57,976 nt of DNA from Rhodocyclaceae bacterium. Lineage in GTDB: Bacteria; Pseudomonadota; Gammaproteobacteria; Burkholderiales; Ga0077523. Shown piece after piece: positions 1 to 9,671 of this stretch. Made by a program: the position numbers and the translations under genes. The stretch covers positions 1 to 57,976 of the forward strand of contig JADCHQ010000020.1 of assembly GCA_020248405.1 (NCBI GenBank). Direction: 5' to 3'. The notes beneath the pieces are model-generated. The model worked only from the letters and a program-made list of their open reading frames with translations. It was not told where the DNA came from and searched no databases. Position 1 is the first letter of the stretch, and each line of letters begins with the position of its first letter.

Positions 1-685
<685 letters not shown>

Positions 686-759
686 GTTCGTCGCTCCAAA
701 AAAAGCAAAAGTGCTTGGGTTTCAAATGGTTCGGATTGCGGCCTCGCCGCTGGCGCGGT

Positions 760-788
760 ACATGTGGGCAGTACGCGGCCATTTCAAG
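760..788 (-). promoter_or_regulatory. Candidate sigma-32 heat-shock promoter for groES-groEL
   Basis: Read on the minus strand, CTTGAAA (782-788) is followed after 14 bases by CCACATGT (760-767). This is close to the sigma-32 consensus CTTGAAA...CCCCATNT, with one mismatch in the -10 element. The predicted transcript would start about 65-70 bases before the groES ATG. No CIRCE operator was seen. The call is inferred from motif match and position. Confidence 0.6.
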
Positions 789-857
789 GGCCCGGGTGCC
801 GCTAGAATCCAGGCCTTGTTCGCTGGAGGGGATGGCTCGGCGACCACAGAGGCGCCC

Positions 858-1546
858 GTGGCCATCATCACGGGCGGGGGAGGGGGCATCGGCGAGGCCA
901 CGGGGCGGGCGCTCGCGCTGCGGCGGTGTCGGGCGAGCATCTTGCCACCCACGCGCTGCGCCTGGATGTGACCGACGCCGCATCCGTGGAGGCGTGCTTC
1001 GCGGAGGTGGACGCCCGCTGGGGCCGCTGCGACGTGGTGGTGAACAACGCTGGCATCGCCAGGACCTTTCCGTTTCTCGACTTTCCCCTCGACAGCTGGA
1101 AGGCGCACCTGGACGTGAACGTGACCGGAGTGCTGCTGTGCGCCCAGCAGGGCGCGCGGCTCATGCGGCGGCGCGCCTGGGGCCGGATCATTAACGTGGC
1201 CTCGGTGGCCGGGATGCGCGCCGTGGGCGTGGGGCGCACGGGCTACGGCACCTCCAAGGCCGCGGTGATCGGGCTCACCCGTCAGATGGCGGTGGAACTG
1301 GCCGCCCACGGCATCACGGCCAACGCGGTGGCGCCGGGTCCGGTGGACACCCCCATGACGCGGGTGCTGCACACCGACCGCTTCCGCGAGGATTACTCCA
1401 GCGCCATTCCCATGCGCCGCTACGGCACCCAGGAGGAGGTGGCCGCCACGGTGGCCTTCCTCGCCTCCGATGAGGCCTCCTACATCACCGGCGCGGTACT
1501 GCCCGTGGATGGCGGCTTTCTCGCCTCGGGGGCGCACCGCTGGTGA
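858..1546 (+). pseudogene. Short-chain dehydrogenase/reductase, broken by internal deletion
   Basis: Two overlapping frames together make one SDR. The first (from about 858) encodes VAIITGGGGGIGEATGRALA, the Rossmann nucleotide-binding turn. The second resumes near 905-926 with SGEHLATHALRLDVTD and continues through NNAG, the catalytic Ser of NVASVAG, YGTSK (Tyr and Lys), and the C-terminal GAVLPVDGGF. About 15-20 residues normally found between these blocks (the second beta strand and its cofactor-selecting acidic residue) are missing, and the frame changes there. The gene is therefore either dead or truncated from an internal GTG at 926. The substrate is unknown; the C-terminal half resembles 3-oxoacyl-ACP reductase-like enzymes. 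An assembly error cannot be excluded. Confidence 0.75.
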
Positions 1547-1686
1547 GTGGGGCGTGCCCCCGGGCGGGCGACGGCGCAACCGGCGCCGTGGCGGCACGCA
1601 GAGGAGTGGCTTCGCCTGCCTCGGCTGTTCTGCTGTCGGTCTCTCCGTCAATTACGACTTCGGCGCCGTCGGTTCCCGTGCCACCT

Positions 1687-1932
1687 CTATCGGTCCGTCA
1701 CAGACAGCGCCAGAAGACCCGCATTCAGGAGCCAGGGCACTACCAACAGCGCAATCAAGATGACCATGAACACCCAGATTGTCTTGCTGCTCTTCCTGTG
1801 GGAGGTCAGTGCCATTTCGCTGAGGCGTTGCTGTTCCTGCATCATCATGCGCTGGTTGCGCAGCGCTTCGTCCTGGATCGCAACCAGTCGTGCCAGAAGC
1901 TGCTGCGCCGACTGCTGTTCATCGCTGTTCAT
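1687..1932 (-). CDS. Small coiled-coil/membrane-anchored protein, unknown function
   Basis: An 81-residue protein beginning MNSDEQQSAQQLLARL. Residues 1-45 are Gln/Glu-rich and look helical or coiled-coil (QRMMMQEQQRLSEMA). Residues 51-77 form a hydrophobic stretch (IWVFMVILIALLVVPW) that should span the membrane. An AGGAG lies 10 bases upstream of this ATG; a second ATG at 1941 sits too close to it. No family was recognised. A role in the envelope is only an inference from topology. Confidence 0.6.
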   Translation of the reverse strand: MNSDEQQSAQQLLARLVAIQDEALRNQRMMMQEQQRLSEMALTSHRKSSKTIWVFMVILIALLVVPWLLNAGLLALSVTDR

Positions 1933-1933
1933 C

Positions 1934-2059
1934 TCAAGCATGCTCCTGCAACCGGCAGCGCCCGCACTCGATGAGGTGCTTGAACGCCTTGCGGACGGGC
2001 TTGACCAAGGCGCGCACGGGTGCAGGCCGCGTTGAGCCCCCCCGCGACAAGCCTGCCAT
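1934..2059 (-). CDS. Possible small ORF overlapping the next gene's start
   Basis: A 41-codon frame starting MAGLSRGGSTRP and ending KHLIECGRCRLQEHA. It contains a CGRC pair and is basic in the middle. Its stop codon overlaps the start region of the following small membrane protein, which would fit translational coupling. There is no strong Shine-Dalgarno sequence and no recognised family, so it may be chance. Confidence 0.25.
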   Translation of the reverse strand: MAGLSRGGSTRPAPVRALVKPVRKAFKHLIECGRCRLQEHA

Positions 2060-2230
2060 CGCCGTTCAGCAAAGCGCAAGGGTAAGCGGCGGCGCAGGTC
2101 TGGGGGATCGCGGCTGTCTCTTCGCCTTCCGCGCCCACTGACCGTCGTCGTGATCCGAATCGTGTCCGCCCCCCTGCGGGCAGCCGGTCCCCTGCCAAGG
2201 CCTCGTGTCCACCCGCTGAGAGAAAGGTTG

Positions 2231-3607
2231 TCAGGCCGCCGGGGCGAGTCCGGCGGCCGAGAGGGCCAGGCCCGCCAGCAGCGCCACCACGATCAGCACC
2301 GGCACGCCCACCTGGAAGCGCAGCAGCGCCGCCAGCGCGGCGGCGCACAGCACCAGAGCCACCCAGTCGGGCGCGTGGCCGAAGCCCTCCGGCCACATCA
2401 CGTGCCCGGCGAAGAACACCGCCAGGCTCGCGATCACTCCCACCACCGCCGCTGACACTGCCGCCAGGGGCGCGCCCACCCGCAGGCTGCCGCGCGAGGA
2501 CTCCACTGCCGGTCCGCCCGCGAGGATGAAGACGAAAGAGGGCAGGAAGGTGAAGAACGTGGCCACCACGGCGCACAGCATGCCGCCGGCGGCCGGCCAC
2601 GCCGGCCCCAGCACCTGCAGGTTCCAGCCGCCCATGAAGCCCACAAAGGCCACCACCATGATGAGCGGCCCCGGGGTGCTCTCGCCCAGCGCCAGGCCGT
2701 CGATCATCTGCGCGCCGGTGAGCCAGCCGTGGCCGGACACCGCGCCCTGGTACACGTAGGGCAGCACCGCATAGGCGCCGCCGAAGGTGAGCAGCGCCGC
2801 CTTGGTGAAGAACCACGCCATGGCGGAGGGCACGTCGCGGTAGCCGAAGGAGGCCGCCAGCACCAGCATGCCGGTCAGCCACAGGGCGCCGCCGCCCAGC
2901 AGCACGACGGTCAGGCGCGCCTGGGAGAAGCGCGCGTGGGGTGGAACGGGCGTGTCGTCACCCAGCACGGCCGGCGCGGCGGGGGCCCCGGACGGGTGCT
3001 TCGCTGGGGCGGGCGGCGGCATCAGCAGCGCTGGTGATCGCCGCCTCAGCCACCAGCCCAGCGCGGCGGCGCTGGCGATCACCCCGGGAAAGGGCAGTTC
3101 CAGGAGGGCGATGGCCGCGAAGGCGCCCGCGGCGATGCCCCAGGGCACGGGGCCGTGCAGGGTGCGCCGCCCCATGCGCACCGCCGCCTGGATCACAATG
3201 GCCGTGACGGCGGGCTTGATGCCGTAGAAGGCGCCCGCCACCCACTTCACATCGCCGAAGGCGGCGTAGATCCACGACAGCGCCACCAGCAGCACCAGCG
3301 AGGGCAGCACGAACAGCACGCCCGCCACGATGCCGCCCCAGGACCGATGCAGCAGCCAGCCCAGGTAGGTTGCCAGTTGCTGGGCCTCGGGGCCGGGCAG
3401 CAGCATGCAGTAGTTGAGGGCGTGGAGGAAACGCCGCTCCGAGATCCAGCGGCGGCGCTCCACCAGCTCCTGATGCATGAGCGCGATCTGCCCGGCTGGC
3501 CCGCCGAAGCTCACGAAACCCAGCTTGAGCCAGAAGCGCAGCGCTTCCCCGAAGCCTGGAGCCACGGGAGCCGCGGAAGATGGGGAGGGCACGTCAGCCA
3601 CGCGCAT
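2231..3607 (-). CDS. chrA: Chromate transporter, ChrA family
   Basis: A 458-residue polytopic membrane protein with two homologous CHR domains. The N-terminal domain carries the family signature LKLGFVSFGGPAGQIALMH followed by LLPGPEAQQLATYLG. The second, near residues 260-300, carries AWFFTKAALLTFGGAYAVLP and GESTPGPLI. Known members export chromate in antiport or sulfate-linked fashion at the inner membrane; the natural role here may simply be oxyanion efflux. It begins MRVADVPSPS and stands alone, about 240 bases downstream of the GDT1-family gene. Confidence 0.9.
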   Translation of the reverse strand: MRVADVPSPSSAAPVAPGFGEALRFWLKLGFVSFGGPAGQIALMHQELVERRRWISERRFLHALNYCMLLPGPEAQQLATYLGWLLHRSWGGIVAGVLFVLPSLVLLVALSWIYAAFGDVKWVAGAFYGIKPAVTAIVIQAAVRMGRRTLHGPVPWGIAAGAFAAIALLELPFPGVIASAAALGWWLRRRSPALLMPPPAPAKHPSGAPAAPAVLGDDTPVPPHARFSQARLTVVLLGGGALWLTGMLVLAASFGYRDVPSAMAWFFTKAALLTFGGAYAVLPYVYQGAVSGHGWLTGAQMIDGLALGESTPGPLIMVVAFVGFMGGWNLQVLGPAWPAAGGMLCAVVATFFTFLPSFVFILAGGPAVESSRGSLRVGAPLAAVSAAVVGVIASLAVFFAGHVMWPEGFGHAPDWVALVLCAAALAALLRFQVGVPVLIVVALLAGLALSAAGLAPAA

Positions 3608-3765
3608 CTTCCGGGATGCGTGGTGCCGACGGAACTGCTCGGGTACGGTGCGGTGGCTTGCGGTCTGGTTTCACGAAAGCTCCGTAGCGGGGCTCGGCGA
3701 AGGCATCGCCTCGGGTCAGCGGGGCAGGGCGGATGAAGGGCAGGCGCTGCCGCTGACAATGCCAC

Positions 3766-3783
3766 AAAAGGCAGAAGCTGCCT
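3766..3783 (-). terminator. Weak intrinsic terminator after the GDT1-family gene
   Basis: On the minus strand a 6-bp stem AGGCAG/CTGCCT with a 3-base loop is followed by TTTT, about 60 bases past the stop codon of the gene ending at 3844. The stem is short, so termination may be partial. Confidence 0.4.
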
Positions 3784-3843
3784 GGCGGTTGCGCCCCGCG
3801 GGGTCGGCACCCTTGACGAGCGGGGGAACGATGGCCATTGCCC

Positions 3844-4434
3844 TCAGAATCCGAGCTTCGAGCCCGCACCCAGCAGCGTTGCCAGCCCCAGGAGCGCGAA
3901 GATTGCGGCGGCGATGGCATGCACCAGTTTCATGGGGATCTTGTTGGCGAGTTTGTCGCCGGCAAACACGGCAGGTACGTCGGCGATGAGCATTCCAAGC
4001 GTCGTGCCGGTCACAACCATCAGCGGCGAGGGATAGTGGGCAGCCATGGCAACGGTTGCCACCTGCGTCTTGTCGCCCATTTCCGCCAGGAAGAAGGCGG
4101 CCAGGGTGGCGCCGAAAACGCCCAAGCCACTGGCGATTCGCGCCTGCTCCTCTTCCAGCTTGTCAGGGATCATGGTCCAGATGGCCATGCCGATGAAGGA
4201 CACGCCCAGCGCCCAGCGAAGAATTCCCGGGCTGACGACGTGGGTGATCCACGCACCCAGGGCGCCCGCAAGACCGTGGTTCACGATGGTGGCAACCAGG
4301 ATGCCCAGGATGATGGGAACCGGCTTCTTGAAGCGGGCGGCGAGGATGAATGCCAGCAACTGGGTCTTGTCGCCGATTTCCGCAAGCGCGACGACCCCGG
4401 TGGATATGAGCAGAGTTTCCATCAGGGTTTCCAT
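3844..4434 (-). CDS. GDT1/TMEM165 (UPF0016) family divalent cation transporter
   Basis: A 196-residue inner-membrane protein made of two homologous halves of three helices each. Each half carries the family signature: AEIGDKTQLLAF near residue 18 and AEMGDKTQVATV near residue 118. Family members export manganese or exchange calcium. The length is typical. There are two close Met codons at the start (METLMETLL). I looked for a manganese (yybP-ykoY) riboswitch upstream and did not find one. Confidence 0.88.
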   Translation of the reverse strand: METLMETLLISTGVVALAEIGDKTQLLAFILAARFKKPVPIILGILVATIVNHGLAGALGAWITHVVSPGILRWALGVSFIGMAIWTMIPDKLEEEQARIASGLGVFGATLAAFFLAEMGDKTQVATVAMAAHYPSPLMVVTGTTLGMLIADVPAVFAGDKLANKIPMKLVHAIAAAIFALLGLATLLGAGSKLGF

Positions 4435-5009
4435 GGCGGCCTAAACGATTGAACGCGGGTTTACGGATGGCGAGGGGCAAAGGCACGCACCCCCTTCGCC
4501 CTGAGCACTGGCTGGAATGGTCATGCTGGCGCTCAAGCCTCGCGGCCTGGCGGGCAATTCAACGCGGATGGCTGTCGCCCCTGCCCGGCCTGCCGCGGTG
4601 CCTTGATCGGGCAGGTCACAGGGCCGCTCAACCAGGACACCCTCGCCTTGGGCACGCTAAAGGGTGTGGGCAAAGTCTACGTCCGGGTGGGGGAGGCTCG
4701 AGAGGCAGGCGCGCGCACTGTGCCCGATGGAGCGTAGAGATTTCATTCTCTAGTCACCACATCGGTTCCCTTGTCATCGATCTCGATGGGGACGAGGCTA
4801 ATGGGGCCTGTCGGGCCGGTGCTCTGGTGGCCGTGGTTGACGACGAACCGGTACGCGTAAGTCGGTGATCTGCAGACCGTGGCCACTGCGACTACCCGCA
4901 GCACAAACGGAGAATGGAGACGGCTCTGGCCCGGAAATCGGCCGTTTCGGGCGCACCGGGCGCCACGCCGCCCGCAGCACATCCCGGCACTTCCCTGGGG
5001 AAACGCCAC
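4435..5009. other. Gene-poor stretch between GDT1-family gene and tmRNA
   Basis: About 575 bases with no gene I can support. On the minus strand a frame ending at 4743 has GC-rich third positions over its last 35 codons and reads YRFVVNHGHQSTGPTG and then VPIEIDDKGTDVVT. It may be the C-terminal remnant of a decayed gene. tmRNA 3' ends are common integration sites for mobile elements, so a remnant here would be plausible, but no attachment-site repeat was seen. Confidence 0.35.
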
Positions 5010-5041
5010 AAAAAAAGGGCTCGGAGAATTTCCGAGCCCTT
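5010..5041 (-). terminator. Intrinsic terminator of tmRNA
   Basis: On the minus strand the stem AAGGGCTCGGA pairs with TCCGAGCCCTT and is followed by a run of seven T. It lies 6 bases beyond the CCA end of tmRNA. Confidence 0.9.
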
Positions 5042-5046
5042 GTAAG

Positions 5047-5408
5047 TGGTGGAGGCGGCGGGAATCGAACCCGCGTCCGCAAGCCCTCTACAGGCAGTAC
5101 TACATGCTTAGCCTGGCCATTTGATGTCGCCCCTAAGCCGCCGGCCGGCGGGCTGCCACGGGACCAGTCACCTTAAATTTAACCCGCGTTCAAGTGACCC
5201 GGACGCGAGCGATGCCTCGTAAATGACTCTGCTCTAGCTTGCGCTAGCCGGCCCGAGGCCGAACCGGTGCAGAGTCCCGCGGGGATTAAGCCGCGAGAGC
5301 GTAACGGTCGTCGTTGGCGACTGTTGGTTTCCAGCGGATTTACGAGGTGGCTGGTCCTCGGCATGCACTGCACTGCTTCGCGACCCACGTCGAAGCCAAG
5401 GCGCCCCC
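5047..5408 (-). ncRNA. ssrA: tmRNA (ssrA)
   Basis: The 5' end GGGGGCG (from 5408) pairs with CGCCTCC before the CCA at 5047, forming the tRNA-like acceptor stem. The T-arm GGTTCGATTCC is visible near the 3' end. The internal reading frame (5286-5318) encodes ANDDRYALAA followed by TAA. The 362-nt length is normal for a one-piece tmRNA. It rescues stalled ribosomes with SmpB and tags the incomplete protein for proteolysis. Confidence 0.97.
5286..5318 (-). other. tmRNA proteolysis tag reading frame (ANDDRYALAA)
   Basis: The resume codon is GCC at 5316-5318, and the frame runs GCC AAC GAC GAC CGT TAC GCT CTC GCG GCT TAA. The LAA end is the degron recognised by ClpXP-type proteases. It resembles the E. 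coli tag ANDENYALAA with DR in place of EN. Confidence 0.9.
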
Positions 5409-5557
5409 GTTGAACGGGAATTCGGGACCGGCATCGGTCGGGTGGAACGGACGGCGCAACGTCGCCGGCCTGTTCCGATTGTGCCACACAGGTGACGGCG
5501 CAGTGCCCTATTTCAAGGGGAGCCACGCTTTTCGGGGGATCCGGCGCAGGCCCGCCT

Positions 5558-6217
5558 TCAGCGCATGCCGGCAAGCAGTTCCAGCAGCGCCTCGGGGTGC
5601 GCGATGAGGTGGTCGGCACCCCAGCGCTCGGGCGGTTCGCCTTCGCCCAGGTAGCCGTAGCCCGCCACCACGGCGCCCATGCGGGCCGCCCGGGCCGCCT
5701 GCACGTCGCGCAGGTCATCGCCTACGTACACGCAGGTTTCGCACTCGGCGGCCAGGCGGCGAGCCGCCTCGATGAGGGGCGCCGGGTGGGGCTTGGGGTG
5801 CGGGGTGGTGTCGCCTGCGACGATGCAGGGCGAGCGGGGTGAGAGCCCCAGCAGCTTCACCAGCGGCACGGTGAAGCGCTCCACCTTGTTGGTGACCACG
5901 CCCCATGCGTAGCCCGCGGACTCCAGCCCATCCAGCAGCTCGGGCACGCCGGGAAACAACACCGAATCGCGCATGAGCTCGGACTCGTACTCGTCCAGGA
6001 ATTCGTCGCGCAACCCCGGGAAAGCCGGGTCGGCGGGCGTCACACCCAGGCCCGCGCCGATCATGCCGCGCGCGCCGCTGGAGGCGTGGGTGCGCAGCAC
6101 CTCGATGGGCATGGGGCCGAGGCCTCGCCGGGCGCGCATGCGGTTCAGCGCGCCGCCCAGGTCGGGCGCCGTGTCCGCCAGGGTGCCGTCCAGGTCGAAC
6201 AGGACCGCACGAATCAT
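5558..6217 (-). CDS. gph: Phosphoglycolate phosphatase (HAD family)
   Basis: A 219-residue HAD hydrolase. Motif I is [10 protein letters not shown] (nucleophile Asp8, acid Asp10), motif II VVTNK, motif III around KPHPAP, and motif [15 protein letters not shown] helical cap lies between motifs I and II. Family members dephosphorylate 2-phosphoglycolate from DNA repair or oxygenase side reactions; N-acetylmuramate-6-phosphate phosphatase (MupP) is a close relative with the same gene neighbour ubiG, so that role is possible. It overlaps ubiG by 4 bases and is translationally coupled to it. Confidence 0.88.
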   Translation of the reverse strand: MIRAVLFDLDGTLADTAPDLGGALNRMRARRGLGPMPIEVLRTHASSGARGMIGAGLGVTPADPAFPGLRDEFLDEYESELMRDSVLFPGVPELLDGLESAGYAWGVVTNKVERFTVPLVKLLGLSPRSPCIVAGDTTPHPKPHPAPLIEAARRLAAECETCVYVGDDLRDVQAARAARMGAVVAGYGYLGEGEPPERWGADHLIAHPEALLELLAGMR

Positions 6218-6915
6218 GGCACGGGCCTCCGTGCCTCGAGGATGTAGTTCACCGAGGCATCGCGCCCCAGGGCATAGGTGCGTGTGAGGGGGTTGTAGGT
6301 CATGCCGGTGATGCCGGTCACTTCGAGCCCTGCATCGCGGCAGAAGGTGGCCAATTCCGATGGACGGATCAATTTGGCGTATTCATGGGTGCCGCGTGGC
6401 AGCATGCGCAGCACGTATTCCGCTCCAACGATGGCGAAAAGCCACGCCTTGGGGTTGCGGTTGATGGTGGAGAAAAACAGCCGGGCGCCCGGGGCTGCGC
6501 ACGCGGCGCAGGCGCGCACGGTGGCTGCGGGGTCCGGCACATGCTCGAGCATCTCCATGCAGGTGACCACCTGGAAGGCCGCGGGCTCGGCGTCGGCCAG
6601 CGCTTCCACAGGCGTGAGCCGGTAGTCCACCTGGAGCCCGCTCTCCAGCAGGTGCAGCTGGGCCACCTTGAGGCCTTTTTCGCCCAGGTCGATACCGGTG
6701 ACCGTGGCGCCGCGGGCGGCCATGGATTCGGCAAGAATGCCGCCGCCGCAGCCCACGTCGAGCACCCGCTTGCCGTTCAGGCCGGCGAGGCGGTCGATGT
6801 GCTCGAGGCGCAGCGGGTTGATGTCGTGCAGCGGCTTGAATTCGCTGTTCGGGTCCCACCAGCGGTGGGCGAGGGCGCTGAATTTCTCGAGTTCGGCGGG
6901 ATCGACGTTGATCAT
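6214..6915 (-). CDS. ubiG: Ubiquinone biosynthesis O-methyltransferase UbiG
   Basis: A 233-residue SAM-dependent methyltransferase. It begins [20 protein letters not shown] and has the UbiG signature [18 protein letters not shown], then the SAM-binding motif [13 protein letters not shown] near residue 50. It performs both O-methylation steps of ubiquinone synthesis. It lies between the amidohydrolase gene (4-base overlap) and gph (4-base overlap) in one operon. Confidence 0.96.
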   Translation of the reverse strand: MINVDPAELEKFSALAHRWWDPNSEFKPLHDINPLRLEHIDRLAGLNGKRVLDVGCGGGILAESMAARGATVTGIDLGEKGLKVAQLHLLESGLQVDYRLTPVEALADAEPAAFQVVTCMEMLEHVPDPAATVRACAACAAPGARLFFSTINRNPKAWLFAIVGAEYVLRMLPRGTHEYAKLIRPSELATFCRDAGLEVTGITGMTYNPLTRTYALGRDASVNYILEARRPVP

Positions 6916-8240
6916 GGAGGCGGATGACCGTGGGGTGCGAGTTGGCCCTGCCAGCGCAGCGCGGCGGCGCGCAGGGGATCGGGGTCCATGTCCAGCAACG
7001 CGCCGTTGGCGACGCGCGCACGGCCCGCGACCCAGACATGGGTCACGTGCTGGCGGCCGGCTGCATACACCAGATGGGACAGGGGATCGAAACAGGGGGA
7101 CAGTTCTGGGGCGTCGAGGTTCACCGCCACCAGGTCAGCCTGCTTGCCCGGCTCGATGGACCCGATGTGACCGTCCAGCCCCAGGGCGCGCGCGCCGCCG
7201 AGCGTGGCCATCTCCAGGGCGCGCGCCGCCGGCAGCGCATCGGCGCGGCCGCTGGTGGCCTTGGCAAGCAGGGCGGCGGTGCGCATTTCTTCCCACAGGT
7301 CTAGGCGGTTGTTGCTGGCCGCGCCGTCGGTGCCCAGGGCCACATTGACGCCCGCGTCCAGCAATGCCGTCACGGGCGCGAAGCCGCTGGCGAGCTTGAG
7401 GTTGGAGCTGGGGCAGTGCACCACATGGCAGGTCTCCTTGGCGAAGAGGGCGATTTCGCGCTCCTCCAGATGCACGCTGTGCACCGATACCAGGCCCGGC
7501 CCCACGAGCCCCAGGGCGCGCAGCCGTTCCACGGGGCGCACGCCGTATCGGGCCGTGTGCTCAGCCACCTCGGTGGCGGTTTCATGTACGTGCATGTGCA
7601 CCGGCAGGCCCAGTTGCTCGGCCAGCACGGCGATGCGCTCGAAACTGCCGTTGCTCACGGTGTAGGGCGCATGAGGAGCCATGCAGAAGGACAGCAGCGG
7701 CTCATGCCGAAGGGCGTCGCGCATGGCGAGCCCCTTGGTGAGGTAGTCCTGCGGATCGGAGGCGTAGGCGGTGGGAAAATCGATGACGATGATGCCCAGC
7801 GCCGCCCGCATGCCGGCCGCGAGCGCCGCCTCGGCGGCAGCCGCGGGAAAGAAGTACATGTCATTCATGCACGTCACCCCGCCTCGCAGCATCTCGGCGG
7901 CCGCCAGCAAGGTGCCGTCGCGCACGAACTCGTGGCAGACATGCGCTGCCTCGGCGGGCCAGATGTGCTCGCGCAGCCAGCGCATGAGCGGCAGGTCGTC
8001 GGCGAGGCCGCGCATCAGCGCCATGGCGGCATGGGTATGGGCGTTCACCAGGCCCGGCAGCAGGGCGTGGCCGGGCAGTTCCACCCAGGTTGCGCCAGGG
8101 TATTGGTGCTTCGCCTGCTCGGCGGGCAGCAGCGCCTCGATGCGCGCCCCCGACACTGCCACGGCATGCCCCTCCAGCACGCCGCCCGGCGAGACCGGAA
8201 CCACCCAGCGCGGGGCAAGGACGAAGTCGGGCGCGGGCAT
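6912..8240 (-). CDS. TRZ/ATZ-type amidohydrolase (methylthioadenosine/S-adenosylhomocysteine deaminase-like)
   Basis: A 442-residue member of the metal-dependent amidohydrolase superfamily. Metal ligands are visible as [13 protein letters not shown], then [10 protein letters not shown] and GTDGAASNN (the Asp ligand); HSVHL and HCPSSNLKL are also conserved. This architecture is used by MtaD-type deaminases that convert methylthioadenosine or S-adenosylhomocysteine to inosyl derivatives. The operon with the methyltransferase ubiG fits disposal of the SAH by-product, but that is inference. The start ATG at 8240 lies just downstream of the ompA terminator. Confidence 0.85.
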   Translation of the reverse strand: MPAPDFVLAPRWVVPVSPGGVLEGHAVAVSGARIEALLPAEQAKHQYPGATWVELPGHALLPGLVNAHTHAAMALMRGLADDLPLMRWLREHIWPAEAAHVCHEFVRDGTLLAAAEMLRGGVTCMNDMYFFPAAAAEAALAAGMRAALGIIVIDFPTAYASDPQDYLTKGLAMRDALRHEPLLSFCMAPHAPYTVSNGSFERIAVLAEQLGLPVHMHVHETATEVAEHTARYGVRPVERLRALGLVGPGLVSVHSVHLEEREIALFAKETCHVVHCPSSNLKLASGFAPVTALLDAGVNVALGTDGAASNNRLDLWEEMRTAALLAKATSGRADALPAARALEMATLGGARALGLDGHIGSIEPGKQADLVAVNLDAPELSPCFDPLSHLVYAAGRQHVTHVWVAGRARVANGALLDMDPDPLRAAALRWQGQLAPHGHPPP

Positions 8241-8248
8241 CGGTCTGG

Positions 8249-8279
8249 AAAAAACGAAGCCCTGCCGAGGCAGGGCTTC
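8249..8279 (-). terminator. Intrinsic terminator after the OmpA-like gene
   Basis: On the minus strand GAAGCCCTGCC pairs with GGCAGGGCTTC (11 bp, 2-base loop) and is followed by GTTTTTT. It lies about 20 bases past the stop codon of the OmpA-like gene. Confidence 0.9.
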
Positions 8280-8300
8280 TCGTGGCCTGATCGGCGCCGG

Positions 8301-9671
8301 CTACTTGGCGGGCTTTTCGCCAGCCGCGTCGATCACCACCCGGCGGTTCGGCTCGAGGCAGGCAACGAGGGCCTTCTTGCGCTTGCCCTTGCAGTCGGCC
8401 CGGGTCACCACGAGGTTGGATTCGCCCTTGCCGGAAGTGACCACACGCGCTGGGTCGATACCCTTGTTGACGAGATACTTCTTGACCGCTTCGGCACGCC
8501 GTTCGGACAGCTTCTGGTTGTAGGCGGCGGAACCGATGGGGTCGGTGTAGCCGACCACGCTGATGCGGTCGTATTTCGCGCCGTTGAGCATGTCCACCAC
8601 GCCGTCGAGCTTGACAACCAGCTCGGAGCGCAGGTCCGAGCGGTCGAAGGCGAAGAGGCCGTCGGTGCGCACGGTGACGGGCAGGGAGGTGGGCTTCGCG
8701 GGCGGCTGCGCTTTCGCGGGCTCCTTCTCCACCGTGTAAGTGGTGACAGGGAACTTCTCGGTGTTGTCTCCCGTGGCCGGGGCTGCAGCTGCGGCCGCCG
8801 GGGCCGCGGCGGCCGGCGCCACGCCCGGCGAGGTGTCAAGCGCCGCGGCCTTGGCGGGCGCGGCATCGGTGTCCGCCAAGGCGACCGTGTCCTCGTCCTC
8901 GTCCGCGTCTTCGGCTCTGGCTTCATCTTCCGGCTCGTCACCGGGCATCACCCTGTCGTCGTCGGGGATACCGTCGTCGGCCTGGGCGAGCGCTTCGCCG
9001 CCGTCATAGGTGGTGATGGGGAACAGGTTCGTGTTGTCTCCCGTCAGGGGAGCCGTCGCCTTTGCGGCGGGCGCTGCAGCCGGCGCGGCACCGGGCGCAC
9101 GGTCAAGGGCGTCAGCGCTGGTTTCCCGCAGGGGCGGCTCAGCCTTGAGACGGGGGGCCAGCTCGCCAGTGGCGGCTGCTCCTTGGCGCTTGCGCCACAG
9201 TTCGAAGAGTTCCGGGTCGCATTCCTCGCTGGCGAACGCCACGCTCCAACGGGAGTCGCGCACGCAACTGGCACCCGCGCCGTCGCGCACCGAATTACCC
9301 GCGCTGTCGCGCACGTAGAAGCCCTTTTGGCCGGGCTTGAGGCCAGAGCCTGGTTGAACGGCCAGCAACGCTGCCTCGCTCGCCGCCTGGGCTGCGGCAG
9401 CCTGCTCGGCGGCGGCAGCCTTCCGGGCGGCGGCTTCCGCTTCGGTGGTGGCCTTGGCGTCAGCCGCGGCGCCGGAGCAGTAGGCGTTATCGAAAGCATG
9501 GTCAGAACCGCCCGCCGACACGCAGGTGCTGCCGCGGCCGTCGCGCACGGCGTTGTTCGACGAATCGTTGATCCAGGGTCCCTTTCCCGCCAGCTGGGCA
9601 TGGCTCGCCACGGGGGCGATGAGGGAAACAGCAGCGATTCCGAGCAAGGACGTCTTGATGCGGAAGGTCAT
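8301..9671 (-). CDS. OmpA-family outer membrane protein with duplicated N-terminal motif
   Basis: About 456 residues. A signal peptide (MTFRIKTSLLGIAAVSLIAP ending near SHAQ) is followed by two copies of a cysteine-containing motif: WINDSSNNAVRDGRGSTC and YVRDSAGNSVRDGAGASC. A long Ala/Pro/acidic linker then contains a second duplicated element (GDNTNLFPITTY and GDNTEKFPVTTY). The C-terminal OmpA domain (FAFDRSDLRSEL, VVGYTDPIGSAAYNQKLSERR, NRRVVI) should bind peptidoglycan. I chose the ATG at 9671 (GGTGA upstream) over one 15 bases earlier. It appears to lack a full beta-barrel, so it is more a peptidoglycan-associated protein than classical OmpA. Confidence 0.85.
   Translation of the reverse strand: MTFRIKTSLLGIAAVSLIAPVASHAQLAGKGPWINDSSNNAVRDGRGSTCVSAGGSDHAFDNAYCSGAAADAKATTEAEAAARKAAAAEQAAAAQAASEAALLAVQPGSGLKPGQKGFYVRDSAGNSVRDGAGASCVRDSRWSVAFASEECDPELFELWRKRQGAAATGELAPRLKAEPPLRETSADALDRAPGAAPAAAPAAKATAPLTGDNTNLFPITTYDGGEALAQADDGIPDDDRVMPGDEPEDEARAEDADEDEDTVALADTDAAPAKAAALDTSPGVAPAAAAPAAAAAAPATGDNTEKFPVTTYTVEKEPAKAQPPAKPTSLPVTVRTDGLFAFDRSDLRSELVVKLDGVVDMLNGAKYDRISVVGYTDPIGSAAYNQKLSERRAEAVKKYLVNKGIDPARVVTSGKGESNLVVTRADCKGKRKKALVACLEPNRRVVIDAAGEKPAK

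Noticed and set aside
686..800. CIRCE operator before groES
   Set aside because: Only a partial AGTGCT-like half was seen, with no paired arm; the sigma-32-type promoter is the better explanation.
4435..4745. Manganese (yybP-ykoY) riboswitch before the GDT1-family gene
   Set aside because: The family often has one, but I could not match the conserved core on the minus strand in this region.
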